This document shows positions 52,001-62,940 of a stretch of DNA of 64,000 bases, in pieces. Position 1 is the stretch's first letter. Each line of letters opens with the position of its first letter. The notes beneath the pieces were generated by a model. That model searched no databases. It was not told the DNA's origin and was given only the letters and a program-made list of their open reading frames with translations. Position numbers and translations under genes: made by a program. Origin of the DNA: Nemopilema nomurai (lineage: Eukaryota; Cnidaria; Scyphozoa; Rhizostomeae; Rhizostomatidae); NCBI GenBank assembly GCA_003864495.1, contig ML133450.1, forward strand, positions 1,715,734 through 1,779,733. The letters run 5' to 3'.

Positions 52001-55000
52001 GTTGCAAAAATCGGGGCATTACTTAAACCACCAACATAGATTGTAATACTTGCCTCCTCCACTGCCACTTATACATGGCTACAAGTTAAGAAAAGACAGT
52101 TAAATTTGCGCAGGAAAAAATTGGATGGTGACATTTCATTCAATACAACAAACTACAAATTTCCATCGGTTTCTATAGCAAGATCAAGAAATAGGACTTT
52201 CAATGTAAAAAGGAAACTTAGATTAACACATTAATGAAGGGGAGGCAAATCAACTTTTTGTATAGTAAACTATTTCTCAGGTAATGTGGAAAGAAATTGA
52301 AGGTTACGAATGAACGAAAGAAGGTAAGGCCTTTGAAATGACACGCATCGGGAATCTTTCCTACCACCAACCATGGTGGTGCCCTTTACTAATGTTTCAT
52401 TTCCACATTTTGCCCCTCCACCCATTTCTAAATACAAATCGCCGGCCTTAAAAGCTTTGGGCATATGTGCGAGTATATGCAAAAAAAACTAACTCCCTTA
52501 ACTCATAAGACATCAAATATTTGGTAACTTTGGACGACAAAATTTCAGAAACTGTCAACAGCGTAGTTAGGTATTTACAAACCAGTCAGCGTAGTTGATG
52601 CCTTTAAAGAAACAAAATCAAATGAATCAAAATTGTCGACTCCTAGATTCAAACTATCTTTGTGTTTTATTTATGCACAAATATGATGTTTTAAAGTAAA
52701 GATAAATAACTGACTGTATTGATCTCTACAGTTGGATTTCTAGACTCTTGATCCATTTCATCTGAAATGAAGCAAAAAAGGATTACTCATATTTGTATGT
52801 TCAAGTGTATTTAGCGATTTAACAAGTAGACTTTTACGACTTTCACTTCCGGAAAAAAAGAAAACCTAAAAAAGCATTAAAGGTGAACTGACACGCAAAA
52901 TTAACTTGATCTCTATTGAAAGTATACCTGGTCAAAACAATCAAGGCATTTTCAGTTTTAAAAACATAAGCATCGTTTTCGAGTTTTTGAGCGCTAAAGT
53001 TCATCACCGACAGCCTTCCGATTAACTGCGAGTTCATCCGAGCTTTGTCAAATCCGTGACATCACAAACACCACATGAAAATCACAGAATACACTTGCGC
53101 AACTTGGAACTAGAAGCATTTTCTTACTTTTGTTGGATTGACTTGATTTTGCGAAAGAGGATCGATCGATACGTTGAAAATGGATTCAGACTCCGATACA
53201 GAATTCAGTTATCCTGATTAACAACAACAGGCAACGATTCACCCTTATATGTTTGAGTCCCTACCGCGGTCACAAAGAGATGCAGCTGGTGGGCCTAGTC
53301 AAAGTGACAACACTGTGGATAAGGAGGATGAGGATTATGTAAATACCGATAGGATAGGACACATAGAATGGTAACTAGATTTTTATTTCTGCTTTTAAAA
53401 GCTCAGCTAATATTACCATCAGTAAGTGCAAATTTTTTCTAACTAAGATAATCACGAGACATTACCATATTGAAGGTCGCTATTTATACCAAATTTAGAG
53501 ACTTGCCTTGAATGATAGTGTCTACCTGCCGAAACATTGAGCCCATGCTTTCCTGACTGATTCAGGTGTCAGCAGGGGCGGATCCAGAAAAAAATCTGAC
53601 ATTATCAAAATCTATTTATACTCAATGGCCACGCCCACTTTTTGGAACGCCCATAAAACACACCAAGGCTCGTAAAACTAAAAGCAAAGTAAAACAAGCA
53701 CAAAGCAAGTTCTGGATAGTTAAAGTTCGAAAGGGAACAAAAGCAATGAAAAATCAGTTAAAAATACTCTTCTTGTGCTGGGTAATTTAGTTTTAAAAAG
53801 ATTTTCCGATCTAATCAAATAAGCATAAGCCCTATGTCAAGGGATTACCCATGATCGAGGTTCCCAACTTTGGTACTCCAGACTAACAACCCCCTGCCAC
53901 CAATCAAGAGAATATCAACAAATGTTTCTTGTTCAACATTGTCCCCTCTGAATAATATAATAAGTAATGTAGTGGTAGAATATGGTCAAAACCTATGATG
54001 GATGCTATTTCAAAATTCCAATTTTCCATTTGAAAATCCAGGGAAGTGTTCAAATTGTTGTTTCTAATTCGTCCAAATTACTCTCTCTATTAAAATTCAA
54101 GTCTTAAAGTTTGGTCTAGCACTTTGGAAAGAAATAAGAGGCACTTTGAATTCTTCAGAAGCATCATTAACAGCAAAATTGGGGACAACATGACTTGGTT
54201 TAATGGATAATTTACCTCAAGGAGGAAAGCAGCTAACGGACCAAAGAAAATGTATTGGAGAATTTCAAGATTGCTGTACATGCATCAAAATAACCAACAT
54301 TTAATATACAAATGTTTGGAACATTTCTTCCAAGGATAATATGGTGCGAATTTGAGATCACATGAAAGATCATACCCTGTGTACACCCTATTTATAGTGT
54401 TTTTGCAGTACAGTAAAAACAAAAGAATTATCAACTAACTAGAATAAACGGCCTTAAAAGTTTGGTTTGAATCTTTCCACTCGTGTCTGGCGGTTAGGCC
54501 CTCGCGTAGATGAGCTACCCGTTCCCTTGTCGAATCAAAAAACTCATAGACTCCTTGTAAATTTCCAGCGATCAATAATCTTTTTAATTTCTTCAAAATA
54601 TCCATGCTTTCGATAACTTGCTTGAGGGGTCGGTGTTCCCTGGAACATGTTTCTACGCTCACTTCTCAAGATTCTCAAACTCTGACGTAGGCAAGACCTC
54701 ATAAAACGTATATTAAACATATGCCAAATATACCCTATTAAAAGTGAACTGGTTTGTTACGTCATTTTGGCGAATTTTCCTCTCGTTAAGATCGCTCAGG
54801 TCGATCACTTCTCAGGGACAAAAATGCATTGAAATTCTGTGCGTGCGCATGCAGAAACTGCGCGTGACCTTCTCAATAATGCGAAGGAACTTCTCAAAGT
54901 GCATGGCAACAGTCGATAAACTCATTACTCATTACCTTTTGCACTTTAATTAGAAAATTCAAGCCGGGAAAATCTGACATTCTCAATTGAGAATGTTGAG

Positions 55001-57268
55001 ATTGTCTGGATCCGACCCTGGGTGTCAGTGTGGCAAATGTTTGCCAATGCGAAAAGGAAGGGAGAATGTCTGCTGCTTGGAGATAGACGAAGTCACTTGA
55101 ATTTGGGTGATGAGAAGTCGAATTCCGTTGGAACAGCATCCGCTTTCAATTTTGACTTAAAACGAATGCCTGTTAATTCCATTAACTCGGGATTCCTCTC
55201 GAAGCAAGGTAGCTTGAAATGGTCTTGACAAAGCACTGCTCTTGGACTGGAGTTAAAGTTTCCCCTTTTTGTATTTCTAATCCACTGTTCGGGGAATGCG
55301 AACAATAATTTTCCTTTACCAGTGCAATAATAAGCTGAACCACCAACCATTTTCTTTATCTGCAATCACAGGCTACGTTTATCTCGTCGAAAAGTCGCCG
55401 AATATTAACAAGGCGTCTGGTCACTTCGTGCGTGATTTGTATTCGAGAAATGAAAACATGGTGTTTGTGACGTCACGCTCGCTAGGTCACATGAAATGCC
55501 GATAATGACCGAGTCGCTAACGATAATTTCGTGAAATTTGAGGCAGAATTGCGACAAAATGGAAAGGAATGACTAACCGAAAACTTGAAATTAAGATTCT
55601 ACGCATCATTTTCTCATTATATCAAAGAATAGTTTTGCTTGTCAGTTCACCTTTAAAGGACTTCCGAAAAAAAGAAAATCCGATGCTAAGAATTAGTAAC
55701 GGCCACCTGGTAGGAGAAATGAAAACTTTCAAAAACAATACCGAATGAATGACTAAACAGAGTTTCGAAACTAACAGAAGGGTCAGTTCCTTGTTCCATT
55801 TGACGTAATTCCTTGCTAAAAGGAGGCCGCGGACAATGAGGAAAAAATAGCAAGCAAGGTGGAGCCCCCACTCCTACCATAACAATAATAACTAGCAGTA
55901 CGCGAGCAAAGCATTTACATGCAAGTAAATGTACGCTGTACAAAATTTGCTACAAATCGAGGAAAGCACCTTGTGTTAACAGCATGTAACGCATATCCTC
56001 GGGAATCTTGCTGGAGCGGGCAACATTATGGGAACTCTGACAAGCAAGCATTCGGGTGCCCTGGGTACCAGTTTACATATAGTAAGTCTGGTGCCCAGGG
56101 TAGTATTTGGGGTGAGGTTTGAAAAAGTCGGGGGTATTAATGAATCGATGTTGCTGTATTGTGGAAATTTTTTGCCACAAGCAATCGAACGAAATTATAC
56201 CCAGGAAGTATCTAGAATCGAAAAGCACCCAATGCGCTGATTTGCTGCACAGAAATCAAAGGCTTCGGTAGTTTGCATTTCTGTGATGCTTTCCAGAATA
56301 TAAAAGTTGTCCAATAGAGTAGTTATCTGATATTTTAGGAGAATAAGTGTACAGTGCATAAATCAAATATTGTCATTAATGCTCAGCATCCTTTAATTGA
56401 TCCAGAAAAATTCCTTGTGTGAAAAGACTTTCAGCATTTTTATAACGTATCAAGTTTACTTTGAGCTACTTAGATGGTTATTAGAAAGCCTTTACAGGTC
56501 ACACTAGAATCAAAATCAACTTGATTGTTCAAACCGCTACATTGTCATGGCTATTTCGTGAAGTAAGCCTAGAAATCCAAAGAACTTGAATTTCGTAGAA
56601 AATCCCATACGATTTTCTGAAAATATAACGTCTTTGTAATGTCTTTGTTTTCTTAGCAAAGAAGTTGCCACTGCATAAAAAGAATAATTCACACTAGGAT
56701 AACAGGCGGAAATGGAGCCTACCATGTGCAGCAGAACAATTACAAACCTATACTTAATTGCTTTAAAAAGGACCAAGTGAATGTGAAGTTGGTTTCGCTT
56801 CCTTTTCAGGAGTGCTATCGATAAATCTAAAAGGAGTAGGCAGAAAGATCACAGAGGGCCAAAAGGCACATGGAAGGTAGTTACAGCAGTAAGCTCACCT
56901 TTGGATTTGAATCTATAAACTCGATATGGCTCATCTCCATCCAGCATATTCAAATCGTGCAACTCTTCGATGTCTTGCAATTTGTACAAGGCACAGCGAA
57001 ACCTAGTTTTCCAAGTCGATGGGTCTGACTGATCACCATCCTTGTACTTGCCAGTGTGCCTAGCCCACTCGCGGAAGATTTTTGCGTCTCGCTCCTCAAC
57101 TACACCCGGTTTGCCAAAGTGTTTCCAAGAAATCTTGAATGCCATGTCGTACCCATGTAGCCAGCTAAGTCCACTGTATTTACCACTGTTTATTTGATCG
57201 ATAAGCCAAGGACGAAGCCGCTGCCTACTGGTATGTCCTGTCTGGCTTCCACTGCCTGGCATCGCCAT
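49052..57268 (-). CDS. Interferon regulatory factor family transcription factor, eight coding exons, 395 aa predicted
   Basis: IRFs bind GAAA-containing response elements and in vertebrates control innate immune genes. Exons in coding order: 56899-57268, 52730-52761, 52583-52601, 51702-51724, 51454-51466, 50969-51000, 50585-50627, 49052-49707; all have GT/AG borders, phases fit and the sum is 1,188 bp. The first exon encodes the whole winged-helix DNA-binding domain with the five spaced tryptophans of the family (W21, W36, W48, W68, W86; RPWLIDQINSG, STWKTRFRCAL). The last exon (residues 178-395) is the IRF association domain: NPTGCRVAYG, FGPFHAQQVYYPD, IYATRLCQAKIYFC, ELYFSFGQRWGSG. The linker comes from six microexons of 13-43 bp and is acidic (EEELILP, DDIGIDDTFLD). 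Ends of the terminal domains are firm. The 52,730 and 52,583 exons rest on phase and splice motifs only; further linker exons could hide in the 4.1-kb first intron, which contains nested transposons. Vertebrate subgroup cannot be assigned. Confidence 0.92.
53180..55099 (+). pseudogene. P2X7 C-terminal-tail-like (ballast domain) gene, disrupted
   Basis: Exon 1, 53,180-53,370, includes HPYMFESLPR and NTDRIGHIEW and ends in a GT donor in phase 2. Exon 2 begins after TTCAG at 53,566, but only seven bases (GTGTCAG) precede the hAT element; it resumes after the second duplication at 55,022 with CQCGKCLPMRKGRENVCC. The cysteine pattern WCxCGKC...CC resembles the zinc-binding cytoplasmic domain of P2X7 receptors, a domain spread in many invertebrate genes without the channel part. 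There is an in-frame TAA after 13 codons of exon 1 and a stop soon after the CC motif. The gene is therefore dead at least three ways. Family assignment is from memory of the motif. Confidence 0.65.
53573..55020. mobile_element. Non-autonomous hAT element, 1,448 bp, perfect 8-bp target duplication
   Basis: Inverted ends CAGGGGCGGATCCAG (left) and CAGGGTCGGATCCAG (right, complement) are flanked by GGTGTCAG at 53,565-53,572 and 55,021-55,028. An 8-bp duplication is diagnostic of the hAT superfamily and CAGGGGCGGATCC ends are common in it. No transposase is recognisable. A 75-codon minus-strand frame at 54,435-54,662 is the most protein-like stretch and could be a captured fragment, but I cannot name it. 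The element is nested in the Kolobok-like element and is therefore the younger insertion. Confidence 0.93.
55093..55365 (-). pseudogene. THAP-domain fragment of the Kolobok-like element
   Basis: About 90 residues in one frame with the features of a THAP zinc finger: FAFPEQW, LCQDHF (Cys-x2-His), CFERNPEL and the terminal AVPTEF box. The N-terminal Cys-x(2-4)-Cys pair of the family appears as a single cysteine (GGSAYYCTGKG), so one zinc ligand seems lost. An acceptor-like TTGCAG lies just before the probable start near 55,350, so this may be an exon. The frame runs into a stop at 55,093 with no transposase core visible nearby. It converges on the P2X7-like exon with an overlap of a few bases. 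Confidence 0.7.
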
Positions 57269-57394
57269 TTTACTGACTTAAAAATTCAAACGAAGCTGAA
57301 CTCTTCAGTGCTCGGTTCTATAACAGAACGAGGCAAGGAATTTCATATGAGGAGAGATGAAATGTCGAAAGTATGGCAAAATGGTTGCCAGTAA

Positions 57395-60300
57395 CAGAAA
57401 TAAAGAAGGGCCAAATATAGCCAAATGCAGTTTACAGGCAAAATCATGCAACATAAGCACGCAAATCTTTAGTCTCCCTCTTTAAAAAATCGATAAAAAT
57501 TTATGCAATTTTTACATGTATTTTCAATTACTGCTTGTGGTTCAAAGAGATAGACAGTTCCAAGCTGCAACACCATACAAAAACGAATATTACACTAGGG
57601 AAGAAAGCGAATATGGGCCAATCTAGGTAGAAATGGCTTGAGTGACAACTAATTTCAATCCATTTACGCTTAAGTAAACATTTGTCCTTGAAAAATAACA
57701 CGTTTCACGAATGTTTCTACAACACTAAGCAATTTGAACTAATATTGATAATCAGTCGCTCTGACATGAATTCAATAACTTGCTTTAAATAAAATTTTAA
57801 ATATAAGTTTACTAAATAATAATAGCTTGCCTGAATAGAATAAAGAAGAGTACAAAAGCTGGTGGCTTGTGATTATGATGCATTGAAATAATTTAATGTT
57901 GTTTGGGTAACCTAGGATTATCATGCCAGTTGATTCTGTGGCACTGTGGGGCTCAGAATACTACATTAGAGAAAGATGGGGAAATAAACTGGTGGAAAGG
58001 GTGAAAAAGAGAAGAGGAAGGAATGAAAACAAAACTGGTATGTCTAAAATGGGGGGAACACACTGTAGCTGATGCTATTAAGACTTCATAGGCAGGGTGG
58101 GGTAGGTAGAATGTCAATGGTGCAGACAACAAGAAGAGTAGTGGTGCATGTCTCCAAAAACTACTAGGTATTAAGAGTGACAAAAAAGTTAGAGATGTCT
58201 TCTTTTCTAGAAACATACTCAGGGTATTAGTTTTCAAAGTGATATTTTGTAAAACTCTCTGAATGTCACAGTTGGGAAAAATTTGTTTGAAGCCCAAATA
58301 CAATATTTTCACACATTTTCACTGCCTGACAAAAATGCTTGAGCTTGATCATTTCTGGCCTCTTAAATAAGCCAAAATTGTTGACATGGTTTTTCTTCAC
58401 AGTAATGTTTGTCATATATGATTTTCAAAATAATCTGCTATAGTGCTCATGGACATTTCTTGGACTCAAGGGGATTTGATAAGAGGCACAGAGCTCATGC
58501 AGATTAGGCCCCAATACCAGCCCAATTTCCACAAATAAAATGACAAATGGGTAAAATGCAAATTTGTTTTAATATATAACAAAACCTTGAGATACACAGC
58601 AGCACAAAAAACTCTAGTAGTTCTCCAAAATTTACAATTTTCACATTAAAAATCAGCAGTCTAAAAAGATCAAATATGATAAAATTAACTGAATACCTTA
58701 AACAGATAAACAGATCCAGAGAGCTTAAAATCTGATTGAGCAACAAAGACTACTGTCTGATATACAATAAATGTGTATCAATGTTAACATAAGTTTAGAA
58801 ACCATGCAAGGTGTCAAACCTTGATCACTCACAATTTTCCTGTCTAAACCTTGGGAAAGAAAAGGAATTAAAGGGAACTGCATAACTCCATCAACGACAG
58901 GAAAAGAAAGCATATTTGCCTTAGAGTTTATCACAACTTAGTAAAACCATGTCCTTTATTTTCAAGAGGTTAGATAAACTAGAATTTCTTCTAGAAAATA
59001 AACCCAGCAATTGCAATGCTGAATTGTTGCATTAGTCTTCAGCAGTCTCTACTTCTTTCTTTGAATATTAGCCTATGCTATTGAATTTAACAGAATTACG
59101 CTCTTGCATTGTATCCATATCCTGTAGATCCCATCAAATCTTTAATCCAGTCACCCATGAAAACTGTTGATCAACTGCTCTTTTGCCTAATGAGTGTAAA
59201 TCAGCATTTTTAGTAGATCTGAGTTGAAAATGCCAAAATAGTCACTTAAGATATGGCCAGCTTAACAAAATTTAGACACACAGGCAGTACCCATTTATAA
59301 TGCTCTGTTTTTACATTTACAAAAACAAGAAACACTACCATTTTATATAAAGTTTCTAACTAAAACTTTTATAAAGTGTGCGCCACATTCATATTGGGAG
59401 AGTCAAAACATAGTTTAATTCAATCTCAATCTCTTGTGTTATTTTCTCCTTTTTATATCTTTTTAATTTTTCCATTCTGTCTTATTTACTTTTCTATTGA
59501 TTTCATGCATTTTCCATTAACATTTGTCTAGCTTCTATGCTGGTAAAGACAGACGCAATTCACCCTTCTTTCCAGGGCATCTTTGGATGGTTTACCATTC
59601 TGTCATACTTCTCATTTGTTCTTACTATTCAATCACTTTTCTTATCTTCAGCTGGGCCTAGAAACTTTACTTGCAATGCTTAATTAGCTACTATTTTCGT
59701 TCTTTCATAAACACCTAACTCTTTATTTTTTTAATCCTTTCAAGCTTCAAATATAAGTGAAGTTTTTGATGAGTCCCATATTATATAATTCATCACCACA
59801 AACCAAATTTTAGATGAAAAAATTAAATATTCTCACCTAGGAAATAAAGCAACTGGATTTAAGGTTCAGTTTTTCTTTCTCTTTCTTATAACATAAAAGA
59901 AATAAAACTTATTTTTGGTCAAAGTCCATGCATCTAGTTGACAGAATGTTCACACAATCCATGTTGAAAATCTATGAAATAATCAGATAATAAACATTGC
60001 CTTATTTGGCTTACAGGGGGGCACCCATGATCAACTCAGTATTTGTGCCTCAGGGGAAGGTACACCTTGGCTCAACAAGATCCTTTAAACATACACTTCA
60101 GTAATATACAAAGACAGACAAATTTGAACATTTTTTTCAAAAATATGTGTAACATATTTTGTCTTCGCTTTCCATCAATTCCATTTTGCCACAAGTTGTT
60201 TTATTCTTGTTTGTATTTTCTTACTGGAATCTCGGAACTGAGTATATATCGCTTCAATTACATTTCTTGTGGATGTAGCACTTTTGGATATGGCGCATCT

Positions 60301-60640
60301 GTTATAGCAACAGATCGAGTCTGGACGAGTCTGTACTGACCGGAGCATCCCAAATTATAGGAAATGTTTGATAAAACTTCTAACGCAAAATACAACGAGC
60401 TATGACTTGGTTGGATTATTTAACTGAAAAAGATGAACTGTGCATGTGTTTATAAGGCAAGTTTCTTTGTGATTTTCACATTCAAGAAAAACAAATTGAT
60501 GACAGAAGGGATGACAAAAGGGCCTGTTATCACTAGAGAATTGAGTATAAAGACGAATGTCGTAGCAATTAAATTTTATTATGCTTTCGTTTTTGGGTTT
60601 GACATTGTCAAAGTAAACTTTTCGGCTTACAGAGCAGCTG
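57395..60640. other. Upstream region of the IRF gene; no supported features
   Basis: AT-rich DNA of about 3.2 kb upstream of the IRF start. I see no exon with combined splice, phase and protein-like support, no tRNA and no clear repeat. Frames near 57,953-58,312 and 60,043-60,339 look random. Confidence 0.45.
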
Positions 60641-60769
60641 GGAGGAATACGTACCTAGCTCATTTCGAGCAAGTTGTGTTAATCCGTCAAAAGCTCCTAA
60701 AAGACTAGGAAGACTTTCGTCAGTTGCACATTTCCCAGTCTCTAAATAGTTTTTCAAAACCAATCAAAC

Positions 60770-61098
60770 TTAGTCTATAATCTCAAGGGATACTTCCTCA
60801 TCGGTAGAAGACGTTTCGAGAAGGCTGTTTCTCGAGTCAAGGGGCTCTGCTGTTTTGTCGGTACATAATCGGAGCCTAAATGTGTGAGAAAGGAACAGTA
60901 TTTAACAGAAGCATCCTATCTAATTTACTCCCTGTCAAAAAAAGAGGTCATTCAGTAAATAAAGGAAGATAATAATTACCTGGGGATGTTTCCGTGAATT
61001 GTGCCGAATTTCCTTTCCCTTAGTTCGAAGCAAATAACGAAAGTATGGAGTACATTTGATTGTTTCGACCGCAAGTGCAAGGATGTCACAGAAAACAT
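60770..61098 (-). CDS. Possible two-exon small ORF, 74 aa (hypothetical; or 5' exons of IRF)
   Basis: An ATG at 61,098 opens a frame to a donor CCCCAG|GTAATT at 60,980; an acceptor TTTAG precedes 60,875, and the frame continues in matching phase to TAA at 60,770. Exons would be 60980-61098 and 60770-60875. The protein has a basic first half (ELRERKFGTIHGN) and an acidic end (SSTDEEVSLEIID). Upstream, plus-strand AAAATGGCGGCC near 61,165 resembles a YY1 promoter motif. I recognise no family. Alternatives: untranslated first exons of the IRF gene downstream on the same strand, or chance. A further exon-like piece sits at 60,655-60,700. Confidence 0.3.
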
Positions 61099-61562
61099 GG
61101 CCTTCAGTCGCACGAAACCCCCGTCAATGGTAAACACGGAAATTGCTCCCCAGACAATCTATAAAAATGGCGGCCTTTCTGTATTAAAATCATATAGATC
61201 TCTATGATCAAAATATTGCATAAAATCGCTCCTTCTTATTAAAATAGTGCACGATTTCCCATTGAAAATCTCTTTTTTTTCTGGTATTGAGCCCAGTGGC
61301 GAAGTTGGGCTCCGAAACCTGGTCGTGCCCAACACTATTGCCTTCCATACAGACAACTTTAATTATAACTTATCGGCTGATGCTTCATTGAGAAATTTGT
61401 GGTGAACATTGTATTGTGTAAACATCAGTGCAATTACTGAACCCCAAAAGGAGCTAAAGGTCACGCACACCCGAATGAGGCACGGTGCAATGTAGTCCGG
61501 ATGTACGGTGGCCTGCAACGGCCACGGGCCCACGACACGATATTTTCGAAGCACATGTTAAT

Positions 61563-62812
61563 AACTCTCACGGCACCCTTTCATATTTCTCATGGCACAC
61601 TTTCATATTTTCCATGGCACACATTCATATTTCTCATGGCATACTTTCATATTTCTCATGGCACCCTTTCATATTTCTCATGGCACACATTCATATTTCT
61701 CACGGCACACTTTCATATTTCTCATGGCACACTTTCATATTTTCCATGGCACACATTCATATTTCTCATGGCACACTTTCATATTTCTCATGGCACACTT
61801 TCATATTTTCCATGGAACAAATTCATATTTCTCATGGCACACATTTATATTTCTCATGGCACACATACATATTTCTCATGGTACACATTCATATTTCTCA
61901 TGACACACATTCATATTTCTCATGACACACATTCATATTTCTCATGGCACACTTTCATTTTTCCCATGGCACACTTTCATATTTCTCATGGCACACATAC
62001 ATATTTCTCATGGTACACATTCATATTTCTCATGGCACACTTTCATATTTTCCATGGCACATATTCATATTTCTCATGGCACACTTTCATATTTTCCATG
62101 GCACACATTCATATTTCTCATGGCACACTTTCATATTTCTCATGGCACACATACATATTTCTCATGGTACACATTCATATTTCTCATGGCACACTTTCAT
62201 ATTTTCCATGGCACACATTCATATTTCTCATGGCACACTTTCATATTTTCCATGGCACACATTCATATTTCTCATGGCACACTTTTATATTTCTCATGGC
62301 ACACATACATATTTCTCATGGTACACATTCATATTTCTCATGACACACATTCATATTTCTCATGACACACATTCATATTTCTCATGGCACACTTTCATTT
62401 TTCCCATGGCACACTTTCATATTTCTCATGGCACACATACATATTTCTCATGGTACACATTCATATTTCTCATGGCACACTTTCATATTTTCCATGGCAC
62501 ATATTCATATTTCTCATGGCACACATTCATATTTCTCATGGCACACATTCATATTTTCTATGGCACACATTCATATTTTCCATGGCACACATACATATTT
62601 CTCATGGCACACTTTCATATTTCTCATGGCACACATTCATATTTTCCATGGCACACATACACATTTCTCATGGCACACATTCATATTTTCCATGGCACAC
62701 ATTCATATTTCTCATGGCACACTTTCACATTTCTCATGGCACACATACATATTTCTCACGGCACACTTTCATATTTCTCACGGCACACTTTCATATTTCT
62801 CGTGACACATTT
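61563..62812. repeat. Minisatellite, 22-bp unit, about 57 copies
   Basis: A 22-bp unit with core CATATTTCTCATGGCACA is repeated about 57 times, with recurring variants (TTCATATTTTCCATGG, CACATACATATT, CATGGTACAC, CATGACACAC). Variants recur in the same order in blocks about 440 bp apart (for example 61,922-62,060 and 62,362-62,500), so a higher-order unit exists. The unit lacks stop codons in all three plus-strand frames, which yields long artefactual frames up to about 298 codons. Confidence 0.97.
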
Positions 62813-62892
62813 TCATCAGAGTTTTTCATTTTGCTCATGACGCACTTTCATAAGGGGGCGTAAAACGCAAGAAAGGAACGAGGAAAGAAAAC

Positions 62893-62919
62893 ATGGCGGA
62901 AAAAGAACGTCCTGCTGTG
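62893..62919 (+). CDS. Possible first coding exon of a plus-strand gene leaving the window
   Basis: AAACATGGCGG gives a start codon in good context. Nine codons (MAEKERPAV) lead to a GTAAAA donor. The surrounding GGAACGAGGAAAG and ATGGCGG sequence is typical of a housekeeping start site. No second exon was found before the window ends, so this is a guess. Confidence 0.2.
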
Positions 62920-62940
62920 GTAAAATGAAAGTGTGCCATG

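Larger units (their letters stand above)
52881..55652. mobile_element. Kolobok-like DNA transposon (TTAA duplications) in IRF intron 1
   Basis: Inverted ends AGGTGAACTGACACGCAAAA (left) and AGGTGAACTGACAAGCAAAA (right, complement) are flanked by TTAA at 52,877-52,880 and 55,653-55,656. TTAA duplications and a THAP-domain gene are established hallmarks of the Kolobok superfamily. Further in, a GTGACATCACAAACACC / GTGACGTCACAAACACC pair is also inverted, so the arms are about 200 bp and diverged. Cargo: a THAP-like frame on the minus strand (55,093-55,365) and a broken P2X7-tail-like gene on the plus strand (53,180-55,099). A later hAT insertion (53,573-55,020) supplies half of the present length. 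Outside the TTAA sites both flanks carry a related ACTTCCG(G)AAAAAAAGAAAA sequence, unexplained. Confidence 0.82.

Noticed and set aside
53566..53790. Plus-strand frame of 74 codons
   Set aside because: It begins in the hAT target duplication and reads the hAT end; not a host gene.
57953..58312. Minus-strand frame of 119 codons
   Set aside because: Low-complexity Ser/Phe/Leu content, no splice context and no known motif.
61501..62863. Long open frames of 103-298 codons with His/Phe/Ser periodicity
   Set aside because: They exist in all three frames because the 22-bp unit has no stop codons; no promoter, splice or family evidence.
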